From Massariosphaeria phaeospora (Eukaryota; Ascomycota; Dothideomycetes; Pleosporales), in NCBI GenBank assembly GCA_011032825.1, contig JAADJZ010000004.1:1612001-1676000 (forward strand): 64,000 nucleotides of DNA. The letters run 5' to 3'. The notes under the pieces are model-generated. The model was not told where the DNA came from. It saw nothing but the letters and a program-made list of their open reading frames with translations, and made no database searches. How positions within the stretch are numbered: position 1 is the stretch's first letter; the number at the start of each line of letters is the position of its first letter. A program made the translations under genes and the position numbers. Shown here piece after piece: positions 1-10,903 of this stretch.

Positions 1-880
1 ACCTAGTGTATTTTGAAGACGGGCAGAAAAGAGCACATAACTTAGGTGCTGACACTATTTTCCAATGTGAAGTCTGTACGCAAGGTTCTACATGCGATCG
101 TCTGCCTGTCGGCTTTTGCAATCTCCAGAGACAAAGCAACATGGAGGACAGCGAATTCTTTTTTTAATAAAACAGCAGTGGTCTCTTGCATTGTATGTTT
201 CAAAGGTGACCAAGACGAGAAACTGGGTATTCTCCCGCATTCGCCGCAGGGAGTATATATGACTTGTCATAGGATGGTTTTTAACTTGGTAGTATATCAT
301 TCGTACCCTTGCGTCCACATGCCATGTCTTTCCAGTAATCACTCAAGGTTTTAAGGTATAGCGAGAGATAGTACAACTGCTGAGATAATTAGAGGATGAT
401 TTTGCACAAAGCTAGACTGAGGATTTTATGTGTTCCCAAGCGCAGCGCAGAGAGAACACCGGATGAAATTTAGCGACGAATCTTTTTAATAGTAACTATA
501 AGTTCAATATACTTTCACTACCATACAATGAAGCGCAAGTTTCTTCCAGAGTCTCGACGTAGCCAAAAACCATTTAATGTCTCTTGGGACTTTTTAGTAA
601 GCTCTGGCTGGTGTTGTAAACTTTAAATAGAAGGGTAATAGATATGTTTCTTGATTTGCCACAGAGGAAACACCACATCGCCAATTAGTCCAGAGGGTTT
701 ATTCCAGAGGTTTAATATGCCTTTCGTTCAAAGACACACAGCTAGCCTCTACACATCGGCGGATTCTGGGTTATCTTCTAAATAGACGAGAGAGAAGACA
801 TCCTAGGGTTGCACGCAGGCTTTAGAGAAGCATTTGCTGTTTCCGTAGTGAAGTAATTAGAGGGAGGTTGGGACAGGCAT
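1..880. other. Gene-free AT-rich leader of the first repeat block
   Basis: I see no gene here. The short open frames on both strands have no recognisable domain, no convincing start context and no splice signals that extend them. From about 780 onward, fragments resembling the downstream 221-bp repeat appear (an ACGAGAGAGAAGACAT-like stretch near 785, close to one near 1010), so this is probably a more diverged part of the same repeat block. Confidence 0.4.
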
Positions 881-3140
881 AAGCTTTTCCCTTGTAAGTT
901 TCCTGCCTTGCCGCAGAAGAAAAGAACAAAACAAAACATATAGAACGATATTCGTCTAGTTTAAATCCGAGCACTTCAACATAGATAGATTGAAGGTGCA
1001 CGTTTGGAAAGGCTAGAGAGAAGACATCTTTAGGTTGCACATAGCGTTTAGAGCAGCAACAGGTGTCTTTGTAATAAAGTAGTTGAAGAGATGTAGAGGA
1101 TTCGTATATGTTATTTCCTAGCTCGCCGCGGAGAGATGAGCAACCTATGCATGTTTTCCCATACAGTTATTGATAATTCAGATCCAAGCACTTCTCTACA
1201 CATGCGAACTTTTGGCATGCTTTTTAGGAAGGTGAGAAGGAGAAGACATTGAATTATCTGTATACTCTTTTAGACAAGCGCGGACAAGCTTTAGTTGAGT
1301 AAGAGAAGGAGTTTAAACCAGACATAACAAAGTTAGATTTCAAATTTCACCCTCTCGCGGAGAGAAGAGCAAACTGCATGAGTTTTTATGTGCCTAGTTT
1401 TGTATCTCAGATCCGAACACTTCTCTCTCCCCAACATAACAATCGAGTGGGCAGTTTTCGGACCCAGAAGGCAGAGAAACATTCATTGTCGGCATTTTCC
1501 CAGAGATCGAAACAGAGACGGACATAGAGAGACTGTACACTAGTTTCACCCTCCCGCAGAGAGAAGAGCAAGCTGCATAAAACTTTATAATCCTCGTTTT
1601 GATAGTCTAGATCCAAAGACCTCTCTCTCCCCCAACACGAAGCTTGTTCAACTTCAGTTTTTTGGCATGCGGGGAACTCAGAGGAGAGACATGTGAATTC
1701 TATATCCAAGTTTGGAGAGACACCAGCTATCTTCGTCGTAATGTAAGCAGAAGGAAGTTTGGCAGACATACAAACACTGCACCGTTGATTTTGTATTGCC
1801 ACAGAGTGAAGAACACATAGTGTTAGAACAGGCAGGATTTCAATGTAGCATCAGGGCATTTGGATTTTCCAGCATGTAGATAGCGTAGTTGCTTTTCAAA
1901 AGCTCGAGGAGAGCAGATAGATAAGCCATGTGTACAGTATACGTCTTTTAGTAGAACCATAACGCTTTTCGACTATTATTTTTGAAAACGGAAGACGCTG
2001 ATGTATAGTTTCCGCCACAGAAGACAAGCACATAGCGTTTTGTCTGAGCTTTCTGTGTGAAGCAATTTCTATTCTCCGATACTGCACACATCGTTGTGCA
2101 GCTCCAGGTACTTCAGAAAGGCAGAAACATTCGACCGGTGTCCAGTATTTTAATCAAACTGGGGTGATCTTTGTGGTAAAAGAGCCGAGAAAGTAGGCGA
2201 CTAGAAGGAGAGGAAGAGCTTATGTATCCAAGTCCCCGCCGCTGGAGATAGGCATGTTACTCCATGCTAGGTTATTTTGGATTATGCGCCGCTGTTACGC
2301 TGCAGGTCGCACACACACACATTAGTAGTTCGCATTGTCCCTTTTAGACGCGCAACGCAGGAGAGCCGTACTCGTTGTGGTCATGGTTTTAAAACAAGCG
2401 CTGAGTGAGGAAGTAAGAAGCGGAGGGGCTTATATATGCCAATCCCACCGCGGACGACAAGCACATCTTCCTGCATTACGATGACTTTTGGATCGTAACC
2501 CTCTTTTCGCGGCAGGTCGTGCACACGCACATGCGGTGTGTAACTTTTTATTTCTAGACGCACAACACAGGAGAGCCATATAAGTTTGGCAAGCGATTTT
2601 AGAAGAAGCTCAGGCACGCTTCATGTAGTGAATAAGGAAGTGAGAAGCAGGAGGGCTTATATATGTAAACCCAACTGCTGAAGACAAGCACATGATTTTT
2701 CTTCCCCATGGGTTTTAAATCGTAACCTGCTTCTCGCCGCAGAGCATTCCCACATACGTGTGCAGCTAGTATAGATATTTTAGACTCGCAAAGCAGGAGA
2801 GCCATGCCTGCTCTTGCTGTGTATTTTTCAAGAACCGCCGACTCTTCTTTACGCAACAAATGAGCAACACAAGAAGCCAAAGGACTTCATCTCAGTCCCA
2901 ACGTCCAGACACAAGCACATGCGTTTACCAAGGTAGGTTTATAACAACTCTATACGCTGCAGGTCGTGCGCGCGCACACCTCATGCGCTGGAATAATTTT
3001 GCTTTTTAGACTCGCGGGACCGGAGAACCATCAACTTTCCGTCTTTGTGATTTTAGAGGTGTTGGTCGCTTCGTGTAGTGGGTGAAGAAGTGAGTGAGGA
3101 GAGAACTAGAGGGGCTTATACATCCCCTGGCTTATCCACC
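880..3140. repeat. Degenerate tandem repeat, unit about 221 bp, about 10 units
   Basis: A landmark of the form CCRCAGARRAnAAGCACAT recurs at 911, 1126, 1355, 1554, 1799, 2015, 2239, 2448, 2675 and 2902, giving spacings of 215, 229, 199, 245, 216, 224, 209, 227 and 227 bp. A second landmark, ATCCGAGCACTTC, recurs in step at about 964, 1189, 1410 and 1609. A third, TTAGACTCGC...GGAGAGCCAT, recurs at about 2345, 2556, 2782 and 3008. A fourth, CTGCAGGTCG followed by a CA-rich run, recurs near 2302, 2510, 2740 and 2958. The co-moving landmarks show true tandem units that have diverged strongly. The later units add a GGGCTTATATATG element (near 2428, 2655, 3114). No transposase or other coding remnant is visible. 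Could be a satellite or decayed tandem non-autonomous elements. Confidence 0.75.
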
Positions 3141-3996
3141 GCAGGTAAGTCCACAGGTAGGTCCGCAACACCAGCTCAGCTTCTCACACATGCATAAATC
3201 GGCCAGTTTCTTTTCAAGCCTACACATCTCCTACTCCCATCCTCGCATCCACCTAACTCCACACTATTTTACTCCTCGACCGTTTTCCCGACTCATGCGC
3301 TCATTGGAACTTCCATTCCAGTTGAGACCATCCCATTTCTTGTAGACGCAACAGTGGGTGGGTTTGCGCAGCCAGACACATGTCGCAAATCCGGCTAATT
3401 TTTTTTCTCGCAGATACTGCCAATTTCCATTTCAGAGCCACGAGACCAACAAAACCAAAATTTCCAGAATATACGACCTTTTTAAAACCGACACGTCCAA
3501 CCAAGCCAGAAACATAAACAATAAGGCACGGCCTTTTCAAAAGCGACACGCCACGCCCAACAAAATCCAACATTTCCAGAAAATACATCCCTTTCAAAAG
3601 CGACACGCCCAACCAAACCACAGCCAGACACATCAACAAAACAAAATGGTATCTTTACACCCCACCCGCCCAGCGAACCCGCAGCATTTGAGCGGTTGAA
3701 ACGTGTTTTATAGAGCCCGCGCGGAAAGAAACACAGAGACATGTATCGTACATGACGCGTTTTATAGTCGCAGTAAAGACATTGAAGTCTTCCTCGTGCT
3801 TTTTAAGAAGAGCTGGGGGTTTCTTGCGTGCGTGGTAAGTAGGTGGAAAGGAGAGAAGGGAGATTAGGAGGGGGCTTATATACTTGGGGATCGGATAGCG
3901 GGGATTAGCTGTGCAGGGGTGCAGACTCGCACGTGACCAGACATTTACATTAGTCGCGCAAGTACAGTTCATACCTCCCACATCAGCTCACAACTT
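3140..3996. other. Gene-free tail of the first repeat block
   Basis: No supported gene. The stretch holds locally repeated C/A-rich fragments (CAAAAGCGACACGCC-like copies at about 3537 and 3596) and one further GGGGGCTTATATACTTGG element at about 3872-3888, matching the TATA-like element of the upstream units. The 3' end of the GH115 gene follows directly at 3997. Confidence 0.4.
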
Positions 3997-6900
3997 TTAG
4001 GATCCCCTCTTCTCCACCACCGTCCCATTCCCCCCAGCACCAACGCGCCAACTCTCCGGCGGCCCATTATGGCTCGCCCTCACGCCCCCCAAATCCACCA
4101 CCACCTTCTGCAAATTAACATTCGCCTCGGCGGCCCACACCCTCACCGTATGCCTCCCCGGCTGCACCGCGCCCCAACTCGTCGTATTATACCACGCGCT
4201 CTGCGCCACGGCCGCCAGCCACCCAACGGGGAACTTCGGCTGCGGCTGGTCGATGACGTACTGTCTGCGCTGCGGGGGCAGGTCGTCGAGCTGCGCGATG
4301 TAGGCGAGCGGCGCCTTGGGGTTGATGTTGAGCGTTGGGGACAGGATCAGCGTGAGGTTGAGCGGCCGCGCAGAAGTCGTCGGCGTGAAGGTGTAGATGT
4401 CGTATTCGAGGGCGGGGGCCGACGACGTGGTGAGGGACTCGGCGTGCGGGTCGGAGAGCTTAAGCGCCGAGAGCGTGCGCCCGTAGCCGGGAAGCAGCGT
4501 GTACGAGAGGTTGCCGGCGGGGCGCAGGCGCGTGTAGTGCTCGGCTTCGAAGGCGAGGTAGCCGCCGCCTTCGACGAAGCCGGCGGTGAAGGTCGAGGGC
4601 AGCGCGGTGTTATTGAGCGGGAGGGCGATGGTCGGCGCGCTGAACTGCGTGCCATAGTCGGTGGAGGAGGAGATGTTGAGCATGGTCTGCTTGCCGGTGC
4701 CGGCGGGGGCGCGCGTCCAATCGATGTCGATGTAGACGCGCACGTCGTCGCTGTCGGGCTCGAGGGTGCCGGCTTTCTGGGAGAGCTTGACGAAGGGCTC
4801 GGCGGAGATGTTCCAGGAGAAGGTGCTGGTGCCTACGCTGTAGATGTCGATGAAGGTGCGTGGGCTGTAGGGGGAGAGGGGTGCGAGTGTGAGCGAGCCG
4901 CCGCCATTGCTGTGCCAGAAGTCGTCGCCAGGTACTGTGGCGTTGCTGCCTTCGACGGTAACTCCCATATCGCCCGCTAACGAGCGCTCGCCGGGAATGA
5001 GCCAGCGGAGGAAAGGAGAACTCTGGCGCATGGGCTGTTGCCTATGACTTGTGAGCTTTTGCATGTGATAGGATGAATGAGACTGCTCACCAATGACCGT
5101 TGTACCCGATATGTGTTTGGTCCATCATATGCACCCACTTGCCATTCAACAACGCATGGTATTGCTTGGTAAGAGCATTGTCCTTCTTCATACCATCAAT
5201 CACGCGCTGGAACCACACGTTCGCGCTATTCCTCGCCTGGCCAGAGTAAATCTGGTTCTTAGCGCCAGAAACCTGGACGTCGATGGCATTACCCCCTGCC
5301 AAAACAGGGTGAAGCACCATCTCGAAGAATGACGGCTGTTGAACCTCAGGTAGACTATCGTACACAGCCTGCGCTCTCTTACCAACCTCTTCCCACTGTG
5401 CGATAAGCTTGTCTGCTTCTTCGTAGTTGAGCACGCTGTAGCTGTCCGCTTCAACAAGCTCGAACTTGCGCATGTTGGCGAGGTAGCTATACTTGTCGAT
5501 GATGTCCGAGATCTCTTTGGCGTGCTGCTCGTCGAAATTGCGGGTGGCCCAGGATTCAATCCATTGGGGGACGCTCGTCTCGTCATAGAGATCAATGTCG
5601 TATGCAATGTCGAACCAGTGGCTGATGGGGATCTCGTATGGCTTGATGTCTCCGACGTTGACGATCCAGATTCGGTCGGCATGGCGGTCGATGGCGAGAC
5701 GCATCTGCTCGTAGGTCTTCTGCAGCTGTATGGTGTTGATCCACTTGTAGTTCCTTGGGTCACCGACGTAGTCGAAGTGCTAGGGATCCATATCAATAAC
5801 GCGAACGAGAAGCAAAGATAACCAAACTCACGTAGTAGACACCAGCACCCCCCGATCGGTTAATCTCATCACCAACGGGCAGTCTCCTGATATTCTGCCA
5901 GTTATCCTCAGTCCACAACAGCGTGACCCAATCAGGCACCTTCATGCCCGCCTCAAAGTAGTCCTGTACTTCTTTGTACAAGCACCACATCTGCGGAACT
6001 TTGCTTGCATCGCCAAACACGTTGGTAAGAATCTCTTGTTGAGCCTCCACAACCGCTTCCAAAACGTCGGTTTGCACATCGGAGCTCATGGCAGTGTCGT
6101 GGTATCCACGCATACCGACAGTGACCACGTTCTCATACGGTGCAGCGCGCTCCGCACCTTCCGTGAAGTATTCATAGAGCGTTGCGTTGTTTGTGGCCCA
6201 CTGCCAGCCAGACTCGGCTCCCTTGGCGACCTTGGGCCACTCCTGCGTAGCACGTACCATGGGCTCGGTATGCGAAGTGCCCATGACGATACCGTACTCG
6301 TCTGCCAGAGGTTGATTGCGCGCATCGTCGACATTGAACATGCCATTCCACATGGCTGGCCAGAGGTAGTTCGCCCTTGAGCGGAGCAAAAGTTCGAAGA
6401 CATGGGAGTAGAACTCGGCTCCGAACGGTGCTCCGTAAGGCGACTTTGGGTATTTGCTGCTCGCCCATCCGGTCAGAGCAGGAGCTTCATCGTTGATGAA
6501 GAACCCTCTGTATTTGACCCGAGGAGACTTCTGCACTTTGATCTTCTTGAGGGCGTAGATGGCATCGTGCGATTTGGGCACTACGTCTGCGAACCAGTGC
6601 CATGGCGAGACACCAATTTGCTCGGAGATGTCGTAGAGGCCGTAGATGGTACCGCGCTTGTCGCTGCCTGTAAGTTGTTAGTTTGAGTGAGAAGAACTTG
6701 AAGCGGATCTTGAACGAACCGGCAATCACCAGTGCCTGAGTGCCATTCGTAGTAACCACAGTGCTAACGTACGACTCCCACTTCCCCTCGACCTCGCTCA
6801 CATCGATCTGACCGCTCGAGATCAACCCGTCAATGATGCTCGAGTTGCCGATAGTCCCCGCAATGATAGTCCCAACACCGGAACCACTCGACGTGCCATT

Positions 6901-7236
6901 GCTAGCCGCACCAACAGCCCAGTCCTCGCTGATACCGGTGACATTGAGGATGACCGAAGCATTCGCCGTGCCTTTGCCATTGACAGTCAACGATCCATTG
7001 ACGCCCGTAACCCGCCCAAAGTCCAGCGCAACGTCGTGCGCCGCACGCAGCACGCCCGGCCAATCCGCGCCATCGAGCATCAGACTGACTCCAGAGCTGC
7101 GCGTAGCAAGCAGATAGCTGCCATTCCCCGCCGTGAAACCAAGCGTCAATTTGCGATCAAACGACGCAGACACAAAGCCCGCCAAGCAAAGAACTAGGCA
7201 TAAACCGCTCAGCAGAGCGCGAGAAAACAACTCCAT
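3997..7236 (-). CDS. GH115 xylan alpha-1,2-glucuronidase, secreted
   Basis: Exons 7236-6720, 6667-5832, 5779-5091 and 5041-3997 give 1028 aa in frame. The introns are 52, 52 and 49 nt with GT-AG ends. The first 24 residues look like a signal peptide (LLSGLCLVLCLAGFVSA, cut before SFDRK), so the enzyme is probably secreted. GH115 hallmarks follow: a GTIYGLYDISEQIG block just after the first junction, RGFFINDEAPALTGW at about 226-240, YLWPAMWNGMF about 273-283, MGTSHTEPM about 301-309, GAGVYYHFDYVGDP across the second junction, and HMMDQTHIGY ending in WQQP across the third. Family enzymes remove (4-O-methyl)glucuronic acid from glucuronoxylan. Length fits the family, whose C-terminal beta domain lies in the last exon. 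A TATATAAT box sits about 70 nt upstream. The upstream in-frame codons lack a better ATG. Very sure of family; substrate is from family knowledge. Confidence 0.95.
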
Positions 7237-7304
7237 AGTGGCGAATTGTCGATTGAATGCAGGAGCGCCGTCACCCTTCACCCACGAGCCGGGGAGAACC
7301 TCCA

Positions 7305-7312
7305 ATTATATA
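7305..7312 (-). promoter_or_regulatory. TATA box of the GH115 gene
   Basis: On the minus strand the sequence reads TATATAAT, about 70 nt before the chosen ATG at 7236. The spacing fits a fungal TATA box of a regulated secreted enzyme. Seen directly; function inferred. Confidence 0.5.
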
Positions 7313-7992
7313 CTGTACATCCATAGCTGCAAGCAGAAGCTAGTCCAACGATCCCCTTAATAACCTAGCCTTGGACTTGCAGTCAATAGCTCTTTCTCGA
7401 TCCCGTTTTCCAGGTACCTCGCCATGCACGCCTAGTAAGCGGTCCGATAGATATGACGATCCGGGTATTCAGTATGGATAAAATGCGGCTTCGCTGCAGA
7501 CCTGCAGCGGTTCTCGAAGACTTCCCTTCTAGACCCTTGGCTGGGGTACCATCAACCACTTCGTCTCCGTTTCATTCGTGGAGATAGATGAACACGAGGC
7601 CGTTTGTCTGCGCGCGTCGACGTAACCACGGCTCCGCGAAATTCTTCCGGACTGCCATGGCTCCCCCTTTGAGCGCCGGACGTGGATTCAAGTGATCAGT
7701 CTATGACCGCTGGCCGAATTTGTAGGCCTCGAGACGGGTCCTCGGGTTGATGGAGGGCGATGGCGGTTGGGATGAATGGCTAAATGAGGCGTGTTTTCCC
7801 CACATCCGCGCTAGGCCTGTCTGAGCACTAGTGCGCGGGACATCGCTGTAAAGTTTCCGACGATTTCGCGGGGCGCCGCAGAATTTCATCCACGCGCCGC
7901 AATCCCAACGTCCTCCGACTCCACACATCTCCGCACGCACTTCCGGCCTCGGTTCTTCTTTCGAGTCTCTCTCTACCGCCGCGCTCATCGCC
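7313..7992. other. Intergenic region, divergent promoters
   Basis: This stretch separates the GH115 gene (-) from the UPF0390 gene (+), so both promoters lie here. I see no coding sequence that carries a recognisable domain; open frames at 7700-8036 on the minus strand are antisense to the downstream gene. Pyrimidine-rich sequence just before 7993 (CCGCACGCACTTCC...CTCTCTCTACCGCC) probably belongs to the 5' UTR of the UPF0390 gene. Confidence 0.4.
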
Positions 7993-8337
7993 ATGGCCCA
8001 AGGCGCCATAAAAAAATCCTCCAAGCCCTCCGCCAAAAAGTACGCCCCTCCCCATCTCCCTCTCGCTCTCCACCTGCCCGCAAACTAACCGCCCACCCCC
8101 GCCCACAGAACCCCCACCCACCTCCCTAAACGCGGCTCCCGCATCATCAAGCCCAAAAAAACCTCGCTCATCACGCAAAACCAAATCAAAAAGAAGTCGA
8201 CGTCCGGGCTGAACGCGCAGACGGAGAAGATGCTCGCGGAGAAGGCGGGCCATTTGGAGCTGTTGAAGGGGGGCAAGAAGGATCGGTTGAAGAGCGAGGT
8301 GGCTAAGGGGAAGAAAGAGGGGAAAGTCGCTGGGTGA
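7993..8337 (+). CDS. UPF0390 / DUF2462 small basic protein
   Basis: Two exons, 7993-8039 and 8109-8337, join across a 69-nt GT-AG intron to give 91 aa. The protein starts MAQGAIKKSSKPSAKK and continues with KRGSRIIKPKK, then an ITQNQIKKKSTSGLNAQTE stretch and a lysine-rich tail. This is the pattern of the UPF0390 (DUF2462) family, whose human member is C19orf53 (LYDG10): a short, very basic, probably nuclear or nucleolar protein of unknown biochemical role. The ATG sits in a CGCCATGG context and the second-exon frame is open to a TGA. Minus-strand open frames over this gene are shadows caused by its high GC. Family identification is firm; function is not known. Confidence 0.88.
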
Positions 8338-8795
8338 AGGGGGTGAGCGTCGGGCAGATGGGATTTGCTTTTGTGGGATTTGAGGGCATATGGTGGTGGA
8401 TGGGGATGGGGATGGAGGGGGTGGGACAACCGGTGGATATCGCCCGCTGGAGATGGAGAGGGAGGCAGGAAGTTATACCACGGCATAACAAATGTTCGGG
8501 TTGAGATGGCATGTATGGCACACGGACTCAAAGTCTTGTGGGAAGGAGCTACAGAACTGGAAGGCGTCGTGAGCTAGCAAGAGCCACGCATGCCCGCTCC
8601 GCTGCTGCTCTGCCCACTTCACACCCCACGAGCAAGAAATCGTCGGATTGAGGCGAAGTAATAACTCAAGCGCTCTGATAGCCAGTGCCTCCCATGCGCC
8701 ACCCATAGAAATAAACTAAGATAACCCCAAACACCGTCTCCAATGAACGTGCTCCAAAACACCATTGAGTGTCCCTCGCTGCGTGATGCCACTGC
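8338..8795. other. Convergent intergenic region (3' UTRs)
   Basis: Lies between the 3' ends of the UPF0390 gene (+) and MTC1 (-). A G-rich stretch at about 8380-8430 (GGTGGATGGGGATGGGGATGG type) is present. I see no gene. Confidence 0.4.
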
Positions 8796-10389
8796 TCAAA
8801 GAATTCCAGCTCGCGCTGCCTCACCACCCCCAGCCTCAACAGTCGCTTCACGCGTTTTCCCCCGTCCAATACCGCCCTCGCCGACTCCCATTCGCCGGGC
8901 AACGTACCGCTGGGCAACGACGCCAACACTCAAACTGATCGTCTCCTCCATCCACTCAGACACCCACTCGCGAGGGTCTACCCCTCCGCTCTGGATGATG
9001 TCGCGGATCTCAAGCGGCAGATGCGCGTCTTCGCCTTCCGCATCGGGTGGGGGTGAGGCGTCGAGCCACTCGACCCATTTTGTTGGGAACGATTGACTAG
9101 TCGTTTTGAAACTGATGCCGTGGATGGGATCGTGCAGATAAACCGCAAATGTAACCATCTTTTCATCTTCATTTGGTTCTTCCGCCACAGTAGAAAGTCC
9201 TGCATCTGGGGATGCCGAAGTGCCGAATAGATCTGCTGGCGCGGGATAGCTGATAGCCTGGATAGATAGGAATATGTCGCTGCTCCGCACGGGGTTCGTC
9301 TCGCTCAGCGTCTCCGTGGCCTGCTTGGCGGCTTCCTCGACGCCTCCGTGCGCAGCGAAGAAGTCGGTCGCATACGATTCCGCGCTTACTCGGGCTAGTT
9401 TCGTGCCCTCGACCAAACCCTCGACCACGCTGATGTCACGCTTATCGGTGTGGCGCCACCACGGTCCGTCGTTCCAGCCTCCGCCGCCGCCCCGATACCC
9501 GTCGAGAGAGCCACGACTGTGTGTTGATTCGGAACCGCGCTGGATGACTAGCAGATCGCCGCCCTCGACTTGGGCCATCACCGAGGAGAAGGTCTGGTAG
9601 ATTATCGGATCGAGCGAGGGGTAGCCAATGAGGTCATGCGTAATGTGGATCTGGAGTCGTTCGTGCTGGGAGATCGGAGGCGCCAGCGTGTGGAGGATGT
9701 TGGAGAAGGTGGGGAGAGCGCGCTTCCCAAGCTCGCCGCCTGGATGAAATTAGTACCGTACAATGAGCGTGGGCGACGGGGAGACATGAATCGAGACGTG
9801 ACCTACCTATGCCCCGCAGCGCTCCTACGTTTCCCCGGACTTGCTCTGCCCACCGCTGCGCTTCTTGGTTCTTCTGGATCTCCTGGTACGCAGCCTCAGC
9901 CTGCTTCCGGGCAGCAGTGGCAGTCGCGGTGGCTGTGGACAGGAAGCCGCCCCACCACGAGCCGCCGGCCTGCTGGGCTTCTGGCTCCGGCGCAGGTTTC
10001 GCGGGCTCCTCCTCGGTAGGAGCGAAGCTCTGGTGGAACGACCGCGCACTCTCGCCCGACTTCCGCGGTGCTTGTGCCTTGTCCTCGCTCGTGCGTGCAG
10101 AACTGCTCGAGGACGGTGTCGCCATGCCGGCGCGACGAGGATTGCTCGACGTGGTCGACGACGACGAGAGCTTCGGGGTGTTGGAGCGGCTCGTCGGACG
10201 AGGCAATTCCGGCTGCTGTGTCTTGCCCAGGGCCTCGAGTTCTTCGAGCTCTTTCAGGTCGGCGTTCTCTTGCTCAGCACTCTTCCGGGGGCCTTTCGCG
10301 GCCTTGGAGCTCTTGGGCGGGGGAGCTGCGGGTGCCTCCGCCTCCATCTCAAGCTCGGCAAGCTGTTCTTCGAGCGTCTTCCCCGACAT
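8796..10389 (-). CDS. MTC1: Maintenance of telomere capping protein 1 (MTC1-like)
   Basis: Exons 10389-9807 and 9739-8796, split by a 67-nt GT-AG intron, encode 508 aa. The N-terminus is MSGKTLEEQLAELEMEAE, followed by a long low-complexity Ser/Pro/Glu region with a coiled-coil-like KELEELEALGK stretch. The conserved part begins at GGSWWGGFLSTATATA, then QRWAEQVRGNVGALRGIG, GGELGKRALPTFSNILHTLA just after the junction, and QVEGGDLLVIQRG. That block is typical of the fungal MTC1 family (DUF5427). Yeast MTC1 was found by genetic interaction with cdc13-1; its molecular activity is unresolved. It is head-to-head with the large nuclear-type protein gene at 10904, 514 bp away, so the two may share a promoter. 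Family call is firm. Confidence 0.88.
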
Positions 10390-10903
10390 GGTGAATTGTG
10401 GGATAGCGCTGATATCAGGCAAACAGATGTGCGGGGGCTTGGGGCAGTGAATGGGGCCACTACAATAGGCGGCCGCTGCAGACGACGTTGTGTTGCGAGC
10501 TCGGTATTGTTGTCTGGCGCGGCGGGCCTGCCTCATGCCAGTCATCTAGCGGCTGTGCGCTGATTGGCCACGAGGAGCGTGCCAAGGCGTGGTTTTGTGA
10601 AGCAGCCACGAACTCTCCCAGGCAAAGATCACCACAACCACTTCTCTGTACTCTCTCATTTGCATTTCGCGGCTCCATTGAACCCCAGCTTGGTCTGTGA
10701 ACTGTTGGCTGCCGTTTGTGTGCCGTCCTTTCTAGCCGCTCCAGCGTTTTGTTGTACGCAGGATTGGCTGCATCTATCCTGTTCTCCCTGGCTTGGAATC
10801 CGCGCTACGCCCGCGACGGGTCCGTACATGCTGCCATCCTCCTCGATTGACCTCTATCAACGTCGAGTCCTCTACTCCTGGATTTTCTTGATTGCCCGCC
10901 GCC
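10390..10903. promoter_or_regulatory. Bidirectional promoter region with two inverted CCAAT boxes
   Basis: The 514-bp gap separates divergent MTC1 (-) and the large RG-rich gene (+). ATTGG (inverted CCAAT) occurs at 10563-10567 and 10763-10767, the second about 140 nt before the plus-strand ATG. CCAAT boxes are bound in fungi by the HAP/CBC complex. The motifs are seen directly; their use is inferred. Confidence 0.35.

Noticed and set aside
1407..1802. 131-aa minus-strand open frame
   Set aside because: Spans two units of the 221-bp tandem repeat and is explained by the repeat, not by coding.
4069..4980. 303-aa open frame on the plus strand
   Set aside because: Antisense shadow of the last GH115 exon in GC-rich DNA; Arg/Gly-rich composition and no domain.
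9809..10563. Two plus-strand open frames over MTC1
   Set aside because: Antisense to the MTC1 first exon, with low-complexity Ser/Leu sequence and no domain.
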